Below are positions 1 through 6,195 of a stretch of DNA of 7,367 nt, piece by piece. How positions within the stretch are numbered: the stretch's first letter is position 1; each line of letters begins with the position of its first letter. The stretch is from assembly GCA_963205285.1 (NCBI GenBank), contig CAUJJQ010000286.1:1-7367 (forward strand), in the 5' to 3' direction. The translations under genes were made by a program, and so were the position numbers. This stretch comes from Pseudomonadota bacterium (GTDB lineage: Bacteria; Pseudomonadota; Alphaproteobacteria; Sphingomonadales; Sphingomonadaceae). Below the pieces are notes generated by a model. The model was given only the letters and a program-made list of their open reading frames with translations. It had not been told where the DNA came from and searched no databases.

Positions 1-326
1 ATTTCGACCAGCCGATCATCCCCCTTTATCTCGGCGAGCGATACGGGCCGTTCGACGCGGCGCAGCGGTTTTACTTTGACCGCGACCCAGCGTGTCCCCT
101 CCGGCTCCGTCGGGTCGGGATGAGCGGTGGCGCTGATCGTCACCACGCCGACAATTTCCTTGCCGATATTGCTGTGATAGAAAAAGGCTTGGTCGCCAAC
201 CGCCATGGTTTTGAGGTGGATGGCCGCCGCATGGTTGCGCACTCCGTCCCACGTCCCCTCCCCTTCCTCCACCAAATCATCCCAGCTATAGGCGTCGGGT
301 TCCGATTTCATCAGCCAATAGGCCAT
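1..326 (-). CDS. EVE domain-containing protein (C-terminus cut by the window edge)
   Basis: This is the N-terminal 108 residues of a small EVE-domain protein, a member of the PUA-like superfamily related to the YTH fold and to thymocyte nuclear protein 1. Family members are thought to bind modified nucleic-acid bases; the ligand here is unknown. The protein begins MAYWLMKSEP, and then shows the family signatures TWDGVRNHAAA (about residues 25-35) and a FFYHS block (about 48-52) followed by GKEIVGVV. Full-length relatives are usually about 135-150 residues, so only the last 30 or so are missing beyond the left edge. The start at 326 is supported by an AAGGAA ribosome binding site at 335-340 with an 8-base spacer. 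That site lies inside the end of the upstream lipoprotein gene, whose stop is only 3 bases away, so the two are probably co-transcribed. The family call is strong; the cellular role is not known from sequence. Confidence 0.9.
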   Translation of the reverse strand, partial: MAYWLMKSEPDAYSWDDLVEEGEGTWDGVRNHAAAIHLKTMAVGDQAFFYHSNIGKEIVGVVTISATAHPDPTEPEGTRWVAVKVKPLRRVERPVSLAEIKGDDRLVE

Positions 327-329
327 GGG

Positions 330-935
330 TCAATTTCCTTGGGCAGCGGAGACAGGGGTGGCACCAGCGGCGGGAGCAGCCGGAAAGCGATCCAATATAT
401 AAATGGCACCATTGGCGGTGGCGAGTTCGGCGCTGCCCATCGACGCGCTGCCGCCGGGCGCGGTGACCAGAAAAATGCCATTTTCGATCGAAAATACCAG
501 CGACGTTCCTGCCATGCTGGTCGTGGTAAAACTGCCGCCGCCCGCCAATATGCGGGTGCGCAATTCCTCTGCCCTTATCGTCGTCGGCAACATCAATGCG
601 CGCATCTGCCGCGCAGTTAGCGCGCCATCCTGCGCCAAAATGGCCCCGCGTGCCGCGCCATCCCACTGCGCAAAGGCACTGTCGCGCGGGACGAGCAGGG
701 TTAGGTGCGATGCCGGGTTGGCGAGCATCGGCATCAACCCCGCGCGGTTTAACAATGTCCGGCTGGTCGAAAACTCCGGCAATCGGCGCATCGCGGCGGC
801 AAGGCTGGCTGGTTCGACCGAACTTGTGGGGTCGTTGGCGACGGCGCGCCCATCTCCGGGCGGCGCATCGCCGCTGCACCCGCCTAGCCCGGCCGATATG
901 CATAGGGCGATGAGGGTAAGGGCGCGGCGCGTCAT
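330..935 (-). CDS. Fasciclin (FAS1) domain lipoprotein
   Basis: This encodes a 201-residue exported lipoprotein. The N-terminus is a lipoprotein signal: MTRR, a hydrophobic stretch, then the lipobox LGGC with the lipidated cysteine at residue 20. A low-complexity Pro/Gly/Asp-rich linker follows to about residue 40. The remainder is one FAS1 domain. A recognisable H1-like segment, LTLLVPRDSAF, lies at residues 78-88, and an H2-like segment, NGAIYILDRF, at 175-184. FAS1 domains generally mediate adhesion or protein and carbohydrate interactions outside the cell. With no Asp after the lipidated Cys (the next residue is Ser), outer-membrane anchoring is likely. The start at 935 has a good AGGGGAAA ribosome binding site (941-948, minus strand). 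It is the first gene of a two-gene unit with the EVE protein gene, and it is divergent from the oxygenase gene. The region between H1 and H2 is rather diverged from typical FAS1 domains. No enzymatic function is implied. Confidence 0.85.
   Translation of the reverse strand: MTRRALTLIALCISAGLGGCSGDAPPGDGRAVANDPTSSVEPASLAAAMRRLPEFSTSRTLLNRAGLMPMLANPASHLTLLVPRDSAFAQWDGAARGAILAQDGALTARQMRALMLPTTIRAEELRTRILAGGGSFTTTSMAGTSLVFSIENGIFLVTAPGGSASMGSAELATANGAIYILDRFPAAPAAGATPVSAAQGN
335..340 (-). promoter_or_regulatory. Ribosome binding site of the EVE gene
   Basis: On the minus strand this reads AAGGAA, 8 bases before the ATG at 326. It lies within the last codons of the lipoprotein gene. This supports the start of the EVE gene and its translation from the same message as the lipoprotein. 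Confidence 0.6.
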
Positions 936-940
936 GGCGC

Positions 941-948
941 TTTCCCCT
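941..948 (-). promoter_or_regulatory. Ribosome binding site of the fasciclin lipoprotein gene
   Basis: On the minus strand this reads AGGGGAAA and lies 5 bases before the ATG at 935. It fixes the start immediately before the lipoprotein signal peptide. The longer overlapping minus-strand frame that begins at 966 is a different reading frame and is not supported. Confidence 0.65.
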
Positions 949-973
949 ATGCCTTTTGCTCCGCAAATACTAT

Positions 974-1006
974 GGGGGAAGTTTGGGGATAATATGGGGA
1001 TATTGG
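974..1006 (+). repeat. Three consecutive 11-base units with G-runs before the oxygenase gene
   Basis: Three units of exactly 11 bases follow one another: GGGGGAAGTTT (974-984), GGGGATAATAT (985-995) and GGGGATATTGG (996-1006). Units two and three share GGGGATA and are close copies; the first shares the G-run and a purine-then-T pattern. The spacing is about one helical turn, so the G-runs would face the same side of the DNA. They fill most of the 76-base spacer between the divergent lipoprotein and oxygenase genes and overlap the ribosome binding region of the oxygenase. They could be a protein-binding site, or simply a duplicated Shine-Dalgarno-like sequence. Function is not shown. Confidence 0.55.
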
Positions 1007-1011
1007 CACCT

Positions 1012-1944
1012 ATGCCTAACGCCGTTCCGGTTATTTCGATCCGCGATCTTGGCGCTGACCAATTCGCGCAGGATTTTGGCGACAGTTTCGCCCGCTATGG
1101 TTTTGCACTGATTACCGGTCATGACATTGACGCTGATTTGATTGCGCGGGCATGGGAATATAGCGCGCAATTTTTCGCGATGGATGAAGCATATAAGCGC
1201 CGCTTTCACCGCCCCGAATTGTCGGGCGCGCGCGGCTACACCCCCTTTGGCACCGAAATTGCCAAGGGCGCAAAGCATGTCGATCTGAAAGAATTTTGGC
1301 ACATCGGGCGCGATTTGCCGCCCGGTCACCCGCTGCTGGCGCAACAGCCCAATAATCTTTGGCCCGACCAACCGGCGGATTTTCAGGCGGTTTATGCGCG
1401 CATGTTTGCCGAACTGGACCGCGTGGGCGGGCAACTCCTTTCCGCGCTCGGCCATTATCTGGGGCTGGGGGGCGACTGGTTTGCCCCGACGGTAGAGGAT
1501 GGGAACAGCGTGCTGCGCTTGCTCCATTACCCGCCGGTCGCGGGGTCGCCCGACGGTATCCGCGCCGAAGCGCATGAGGATATAAATACCATCACCCTGC
1601 TGCTCGGTGCGGAAGAGGCAGGGCTGGAAATCCTCGACCGCGATGGGCAATGGCTGCCGGTCGCGCCGCCACCCGGTGCCATCAGCGTCAATGTGGGCGA
1701 TATGCTGCAACGGCTGACCAACCACCGCCTGCCATCAACCACCCACCGCGTGCGCAACCCCAACAGTGAACGGGCGGCCATTTCACGTTACTCCATGCCC
1801 TATTTCCTGCATTTTCGTTCCGATTTCCTGATCGAAACCCTGCCCGGATGCATCGATGCCACCCACCCCAATCGATACCCCGAACCGATCACTGCCGATG
1901 ATTATTTGCAAGAACGACTGCGCGAGATTGGGCTAAAGAAATAG
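1012..1944 (+). CDS. Isopenicillin N synthase family non-haem iron(II) oxygenase
   Basis: This is a 310-residue soluble oxygenase of the isopenicillin N synthase / 2-oxoglutarate-Fe(II) double-stranded beta-helix superfamily. It has the N-terminal DIOX_N-type domain (residues 4-120, beginning PNAVPVISI, with YGFALITGHDI near 29-39 and ARGYTPFGTEIAKG at 73-86). The catalytic C-terminal domain follows. The iron-binding facial triad is visible: H188 and D190 in AHEDINT, and H245 in TTHRV. The R-x-S substrate or cosubstrate-binding motif is R259-Y-S261. R-x-S binds 2-oxoglutarate in most relatives but the substrate carboxylate in true isopenicillin N synthase, so it does not decide the chemistry. 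There is no beta-lactam gene context, so a penicillin role is not suggested; the substrate is unknown. The start at 1012 matches where the conserved N-terminus begins. An in-frame ATG at 994 would add six residues (MGILAP) and is a possible alternative. The gene ends 2 bases from the convergent reductase gene. Confidence 0.9.
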   Translation: MPNAVPVISIRDLGADQFAQDFGDSFARYGFALITGHDIDADLIARAWEYSAQFFAMDEAYKRRFHRPELSGARGYTPFGTEIAKGAKHVDLKEFWHIGRDLPPGHPLLAQQPNNLWPDQPADFQAVYARMFAELDRVGGQLLSALGHYLGLGGDWFAPTVEDGNSVLRLLHYPPVAGSPDGIRAEAHEDINTITLLLGAEEAGLEILDRDGQWLPVAPPPGAISVNVGDMLQRLTNHRLPSTTHRVRNPNSERAAISRYSMPYFLHFRSDFLIETLPGCIDATHPNRYPEPITADDYLQERLREIGLKK

Positions 1945-1946
1945 GG

Positions 1947-2720
1947 TCAAAGAAAGGCGAAATCGCGCGGCCAGCCGACCAGATTCGCGCCGCCATCGAC
2001 GCAGATCGTCTGTCCGGTGATGCTGTCCGCGCGAAGCAGGAACAGCACCGCGTCGGCAATATCTGACGGGCTTGCCAGTCGTTCGAGCGGCATTTTTGCC
2101 GCCATCCGTTCCATTTGCCCCGGCACATAATCGGGCGCGGGCAGCGTCAGCCCGGGTGCAACGCCATTGACCCGTACATGGGGGGCAAGGCTGCGGGCCT
2201 GTGTCCTTAGCGCCTGCCACAAGGCCTGTTTCGCCATAGTATAGGCCGCCTGATCGGCCACCGGCTGAAAGACCCGCTGGTCAAGGATATGGACGATGCT
2301 GGCGCGCGCCATGGCGCCCCGTGCGCTGCCGTCACGCGCGGCGATTGCCATACGCTGCGTCAAACGCACGGGGGCGACCATATTGACCGCCATATGTTCG
2401 TGCAGCGCATCTTCGGTCATTGCCCAACCGTCGCCATCACCGAACATTGCTGCATTGTTGACCAGTGCGACAGGCGCACGCCCCGCAAGCTTCACCACAT
2501 CGTCAAACAGCGCGTCCGCCGCGCCGCGCTGCGCCAGATCGGCGGTGACCAGGAAAATCCGCGCGCCCGCTGCATCCGCCGCCGCGCGCAACCCATCATC
2601 CATATCACCGCCATGCCCCGAATGGAGCGCGAGGTCATATCCCGCACCCGCCAGCGCCGCGCCAGTTGCCGCGCCGATGCGGTGCAACCCGCCGGTGACC
2701 AGCGCCAATGGCCGCGTCAT
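1947..2720 (-). CDS. folM: FolM-like pteridine reductase (short-chain dehydrogenase)
   Basis: This is a 257-residue short-chain dehydrogenase/reductase of the pteridine reductase subgroup, predicted to use NADPH to reduce a dihydropterin (dihydromonapterin, dihydrobiopterin or dihydrofolate) to the tetrahydro form in the cytoplasm. The nucleotide site is TGGLHRIG at residues 9-16, where the Arg (R14) is typical of FolM and PTR1. The structural NNA is at 88-90 and the active-site YTMAK has Y160 and K164. Instead of the usual catalytic Ser, an Asp (D147 in HILDQR) sits 13 residues before the Tyr, the same spacing as D181 and Y194 in Leishmania PTR1. The C-terminal VNGVAPG (184-190) and GQTICVDGG (236-244) motifs are present, and the length is normal. 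The ATG overlaps the folB stop codon as ATGA and there is no good ribosome binding site of its own, so translation is probably coupled to folB. The substrate assignment is inferred from motifs and the folB neighbour. Confidence 0.82.
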   Translation of the reverse strand: MTRPLALVTGGLHRIGAATGAALAGAGYDLALHSGHGGDMDDGLRAAADAAGARIFLVTADLAQRGAADALFDDVVKLAGRAPVALVNNAAMFGDGDGWAMTEDALHEHMAVNMVAPVRLTQRMAIAARDGSARGAMARASIVHILDQRVFQPVADQAAYTMAKQALWQALRTQARSLAPHVRVNGVAPGLTLPAPDYVPGQMERMAAKMPLERLASPSDIADAVLFLLRADSITGQTICVDGGANLVGWPRDFAFL

Positions 2721-3097
2721 GGCCGCCGCCCGCGCGTCAGGGTGATGCCGATGGCTTCGCCCCTTTCGGCAATCGCCAGCTTTACGATGCGCACGGTAAC
2801 GCGGCGCACCGCGCGATCCTGTAACAATATCGTATCGATAATATGGTCGGCCACCGCCTCTATCAGCGTGAAATGGACGCCGGGGGGCAAACCATCGCTC
2901 GCGGCATGTTTCAAATCCATATAGGATTTGGACGCGCTGAGCGGGGTTTCGGGCGCATAATGGCCGGCCACATCCAGCTCAGCTGTAACACTGATCCTGA
3001 GCGGTTGCGGCAGGTGCGTTTCCTCTGAATATACGCCGGTCAGCACCGCAACTTCCAGATCATGCACCTCCAGCGTCAGGCGATCTTCGCAACCCAT
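2717..3097 (-). CDS. folB: Dihydroneopterin aldolase (FolB family)
   Basis: FolB converts 7,8-dihydroneopterin to 6-hydroxymethyl-dihydropterin and glycolaldehyde in folate synthesis, and family members can also epimerise to dihydromonapterin. From the start used here the protein is 126 residues, normal for this tunnel-fold family. Positions equivalent to the E. coli active site are visible: E26 in TGVYSEE (E21 in E. coli), Y59 in SYMDL, E80 in TLIEAV, which contacts the pterin ring, and K106 in VRIVKLA, the candidate catalytic lysine. The usual Pro after that Lys is replaced by Leu, so the Lys alignment is less certain. The start is ambiguous. In-frame ATGs lie at 3097, 3115 and 3136. I prefer 3097 for length and because GGGGAA precedes it by about 10 bases; 3115 and 3136 would add 6 and 13 residues. 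The stop overlaps the start of the reductase gene, which argues for one pterin operon. Confidence 0.85.
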   Translation of the reverse strand: MGCEDRLTLEVHDLEVAVLTGVYSEETHLPQPLRISVTAELDVAGHYAPETPLSASKSYMDLKHAASDGLPPGVHFTLIEAVADHIIDTILLQDRAVRRVTVRIVKLAIAERGEAIGITLTRGRRP

Positions 3098-3194
3098 ATC
3101 CACGACATTCCCCATCTTTGCCACGCTTGATCCCATGTCGACCACGGCGATTCGACAAGCCGATGCTTGCTCATTATTGGCGGCTCCCCTTAAC

Positions 3195-3198
3195 GGAG
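3195..3198 (+). promoter_or_regulatory. Ribosome binding site of the acetyltransferase gene (start-deciding)
   Basis: GGAG lies 3 bases before the ATG at 3202 and 9 bases before an in-frame TTG at 3208. The longer spacing is the usual one, so the protein may really begin at the TTG. It is the only Shine-Dalgarno-like sequence close to the start of the conserved domain. Confidence 0.45.
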
Positions 3199-3201
3199 TG
3201 G

Positions 3202-3723
3202 ATGATATTGGTCGAGTTGAAACCCCTGAACCGCGCCGTCGACGCGGATGTTGAAAATCTGCTCGACCAAGCATTTGGTGCCGACCGTTTTACCCGCACC
3301 GCATATCGCGTGCGCGCGGGGCTGAGCCCGCTGGCCACGCTTAGTTTCAGCGCATGGGACGGTGATGCACTGGTTGGCGCGTTGCAAAGCTGGGCGGTCG
3401 CGCTGGCGGGGGATGATGGCAGCCGCCACCCGCTCGTCATGGTTGGGCCGGTCGCCGTGTCGCCGGTGGTGCAACGCGGCGGCATGGGTAAACAGATGAT
3501 GGCGCATATGCTGGCGATTGCGGCGGATGCGGCGGATGGCGCGCTGATGCTGGTTGGCGACGCACCCTATTACAGCCGTTTTTTCGGCTTTGACACGGCA
3601 GCGACGACTGGCTGGCGACTACCCGGCCCCTTTGACCCTGCCCGCCTGCTCGCCCGTCCAGTTGGCGAATTTGTGCCGCCCAACCTGTCCGGCATGATCG
3701 TCGGCGACCCGCAAAGGCGGTAA
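3202..3723 (+). CDS. GNAT family N-acetyltransferase
   Basis: This encodes a 173-residue GNAT-fold acetyltransferase that should transfer an acetyl group from acetyl-CoA to an amine; the acceptor is unknown. The acetyl-CoA-binding motif A is clear: VGPVAVSPVVQ leads into QRGGMG (residues 91-96), matching the Q/R-x-x-G-x-G pattern. The later YYSRFFGF block (123-130) and GWRLPGPF are typical of the YhbS-like subgroup. Upstream in-frame codons back to 3118 would overlap the folB start and lack family similarity, so they are excluded. The start is uncertain by two codons: a GGAG at 3195-3198 is only 3 bases from the ATG at 3202 but an ideal 9 bases from an in-frame TTG at 3208. Beginning at the TTG would give a protein starting MVELKPL. 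The gene is divergent from folB and convergent with the c-di-GMP enzyme, so it is probably transcribed alone. Confidence 0.85.
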   Translation: MILVELKPLNRAVDADVENLLDQAFGADRFTRTAYRVRAGLSPLATLSFSAWDGDALVGALQSWAVALAGDDGSRHPLVMVGPVAVSPVVQRGGMGKQMMAHMLAIAADAADGALMLVGDAPYYSRFFGFDTAATTGWRLPGPFDPARLLARPVGEFVPPNLSGMIVGDPQRR

Positions 3724-3846
3724 CGCACTTGCGCGTATCGCGGCGCACAGGCAGTGTCCGCACCATGGTGGGATGAGGTTATGGTTAGGGGCTAAGCCTT
3801 ATCGCGCTGCGCCGGCCGCACCGCATGCATGCAAGCCGGAGCGAAT
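3724..3846. other. Convergent intergenic spacer with two 10-base palindromes
   Basis: These 123 bases separate the stop codons of the convergent acetyltransferase and c-di-GMP enzyme genes. They contain two perfect 10-base palindromes, CACCATGGTG (3761-3770) and GCATGCATGC (3823-3832), with centres 62 bases apart. A weak 5-base stem TGCGC/GCGCA lies near the acetyltransferase stop. No stem followed by a T-run is present, so no intrinsic terminator can be called on either strand. Nothing here codes for a recognisable protein. Confidence 0.4.
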
Positions 3847-6195
3847 TCAACCGACCGCACGATTGGAGCTATAGGCGCCGAAAATCGCGCGGGCATCCTC
3901 CGCCGGCATCGGACGACCAAAGTGGTAACCCTGGAGCTTCTTGCAACCCAGCGCGACGATGGCGTCGGCTTCGTCCTGTGTTTCGACACCTTCAGCGGTC
4001 GTGGACATGTCGAGGCTGTCGGCGAGCGCCACCACCGCGCGAATAATCGCAATGGATTCACGGTTGCCGGTCAGCGCACCCTTCACAAAGCTGCGATCCA
4101 CCTTGATCGTTGTAAACTGGCCCATGCGCAGATAGCCTAGCGAGCTATAGCCCGTGCCAAAATCGTCGAGCACCAATTTGATGCCCAGTCCGCGCACTTG
4201 GTCGAGCGTCGCCATCGCCCCCGAAACTTCACGCAAAAAGACGCTTTCGGTGACTTCCAATTCCAGCCGGCCGGGGCGGATGCCGCTATGCGACAGCGCG
4301 CTGATCACCGATGAAACAAAACCGGGGGAGCTTAGCTGTTCGGCCGAAACATTGACCGCGACCTTGGTCGAATCGGGCCAATTGGCGGCTTCGCGGCACG
4401 CGGTTTGTAGCACCCATTCGCCGATCGGGCCGATCAGGCGGCTATCCTCCGCCACCGGCACGAACTTGACCGGCGATACCGGACCCAGCTTGCGGTTGTT
4501 CCAGCGCAACAGCGCCTCAAACCCGTCCACATGCCCGTCGGAATGGACAACTGGCTGATAATTTAGCAGAAATTCATTGCGTTCGAGCGCGGATCGCAGC
4601 TCAATTTCAATTTCGCGTCGTTCGCGCGCCTGATCATGCAGGCTTGGCTCATAATTATTGCACAGCCCGCCGCCGCGATCCTTGGATCGGTACATGGCAA
4701 GGTCGGCATTGCGCGTCAGCTTCTCGACGCTCGCCCCGTCGCGCGGACCGATCGCATAGCCGATCGATGCCCCGACATAGAGCGTGTGCTGGTCAATTTC
4801 ATAGGGACGGGAAATAACTTCGATGATGCGGGTGCCAAGGCGATCCACCGATTCCACCGAATCAACCTCACGGATGACCACGGCAAATTCATCGCCACCC
4901 AAACGCCCGGCGATGATGTTTTCGCCGCACAATGCCTTTAGTCGCGATGCGACCTGCGCCAACATGCGGTCGCCAATCGGGTGGCCCAGCGTATCATTGA
5001 CCGCTTTGAACCGGTCGAGGTCGATCATCAAAAAGGCGCAGCGCCGCCGCCATGTGGCCGCTTGCTCCAGTGCGCCGGCCAGGGTTTCGTTCAGCATTAG
5101 CCGGTTGGGGAGGCCAGTCAGCCCGTCAAAGCGCGCCAGATGCGCAATGCGTTCGGCAGAGGCGCGCTGTTCGGTTACATCTGATCCAACCCCACGAAAG
5201 CCGATGAAACTGCCCGATCCATCGACGAGCGGGGATGCAGATATTTCCCACCAGCGCATTGCATCGCCACGCTTATAAGGGATGGTAAGGCCCGAAAAAG
5301 CCTCCCTATGGCTCAACTTATTGGCAAGATCGCGGATCGCGGGGTCAGGATCGCTGCTTTCCCAACTGTCCCCGGCCAGCACCCTGATGAAGCCCGTACC
5401 TTCCAGCGCCTCCGCCTCGACACCCGCAGCATGGGCAAAGCGCGGGGATGCATGAATGATGCGGCGATTGGCGTCGATCTGCCACAACCAGTCGGCGGTC
5501 GTATCCTCAAATTCGCGCAGCAGCATCGACACGGTTTCACCGCGCTCGGCAGCCTGCCGCGTCGTTAGCTCAAACCGGATATAATCACGCCCGGCGCGCA
5601 ATATGTTGGCAGTCGAAATCGCGGTGAAAATGGCGGATGCCACCGCCCCGATCAAATTGCCGGTCAATAAAAAGGCGATGGCGGACAAGGTGCCAGTCAA
5701 TGGCATCACCGCGACGAACAACATCGGCACGGACGAGCTGGCAAAGCCGTAAAGGGCAATGGCAGCGCACAAGATCAGCCAATTGCTGGATACCAATTGC
5801 CATTGACCCTGTGACCCGGCCCAGAGCAAAGGGGCAGTCAACGACAGGGCGAGCGCGCCACCGGTCATCAATTCACGCACAGCAAAACCGCGCGTCCCGG
5901 CAATCCAGTCTTCACCGCGCTTGTGCCGGTTGGAATAGCGCAGGCCATTCAGCAACAGGATTGCGGTCATTACCAGTGCCATCGCCCACATTGGCATGGC
6001 GCCATAGCTATTAGCCAAAATGGCAAATCCGCCTGCCACAAAGGTGCCAATTTGCACCCAACCAAGTCGAATGGCAGCCTGCACCTGTGCCCGGCGCAGC
6101 GCGGAAATATCGACCTGCGGCAAGTCGCCGCCAAAAATGACAGCGCGCCAGGGAACGTGGATATGGTCGATCTGCTTGGTCTGGTTCGATGACAT
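3847..6195 (-). CDS. Membrane-bound PAS-GGDEF-EAL protein (c-di-GMP synthesis and breakdown)
   Basis: This 782-residue inner-membrane signalling protein is predicted to make and/or degrade cyclic di-GMP. The N-terminal 45 residues are soluble. About six hydrophobic membrane segments follow (roughly 46-63, 69-87, 108-127, 138-152, 155-178, 181-197); I cannot assign this region to a named sensor family. A PAS domain with its C-terminal PAC part spans about 225-345 and ends in SDVTEQR. The GGDEF domain (about 350-510) has an intact GGDEF at 433-437, but the RxxD inhibitory site expected just before it reads GENI (424-427), so product inhibition there is unlikely. The EAL domain (about 530-775) has EALLRW at 560-565, N615, E647, DDFGTG at 677-682, K698, E735 and Q755, so phosphodiesterase activity looks possible. 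Which activity dominates cannot be read from sequence. The start at 6195 is the only one that keeps the whole N-terminus, though no strong ribosome binding site precedes it. Confidence 0.93.
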   Translation of the reverse strand: MSSNQTKQIDHIHVPWRAVIFGGDLPQVDISALRRAQVQAAIRLGWVQIGTFVAGGFAILANSYGAMPMWAMALVMTAILLLNGLRYSNRHKRGEDWIAGTRGFAVRELMTGGALALSLTAPLLWAGSQGQWQLVSSNWLILCAAIALYGFASSSVPMLFVAVMPLTGTLSAIAFLLTGNLIGAVASAIFTAISTANILRAGRDYIRFELTTRQAAERGETVSMLLREFEDTTADWLWQIDANRRIIHASPRFAHAAGVEAEALEGTGFIRVLAGDSWESSDPDPAIRDLANKLSHREAFSGLTIPYKRGDAMRWWEISASPLVDGSGSFIGFRGVGSDVTEQRASAERIAHLARFDGLTGLPNRLMLNETLAGALEQAATWRRRCAFLMIDLDRFKAVNDTLGHPIGDRMLAQVASRLKALCGENIIAGRLGGDEFAVVIREVDSVESVDRLGTRIIEVISRPYEIDQHTLYVGASIGYAIGPRDGASVEKLTRNADLAMYRSKDRGGGLCNNYEPSLHDQARERREIEIELRSALERNEFLLNYQPVVHSDGHVDGFEALLRWNNRKLGPVSPVKFVPVAEDSRLIGPIGEWVLQTACREAANWPDSTKVAVNVSAEQLSSPGFVSSVISALSHSGIRPGRLELEVTESVFLREVSGAMATLDQVRGLGIKLVLDDFGTGYSSLGYLRMGQFTTIKVDRSFVKGALTGNRESIAIIRAVVALADSLDMSTTAEGVETQDEADAIVALGCKKLQGYHFGRPMPAEDARAIFGAYSSNRAVG

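Noticed and set aside
286..966. 226-residue minus-strand frame overlapping the lipoprotein and EVE genes
   Set aside because: The translation is Arg/His/Pro-rich and of a type expected from a shifted frame of a GC-rich gene, whereas the frame from 935 gives a lipoprotein with a FAS1 domain.
403..1011. In-frame plus-strand extension of the oxygenase reading frame upstream of 1012
   Set aside because: It runs antisense to the fasciclin lipoprotein gene, which has a clear signal peptide, lipobox and ribosome binding site. The extension shows no family similarity and simply reflects few stop codons in GC-rich DNA.
2289..2924. 211-residue plus-strand frame opposite the FolM/FolB genes
   Set aside because: It is antisense to two genes with complete, recognisable motifs, and its translation is Arg/Cys/His-rich with no domain.
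3724..3846. Terminator or mobile-element end at the two 10-base palindromes
   Set aside because: The palindromes have no loop and no following T-run, there is no transposase nearby, and no target duplication or second copy is seen in the window.
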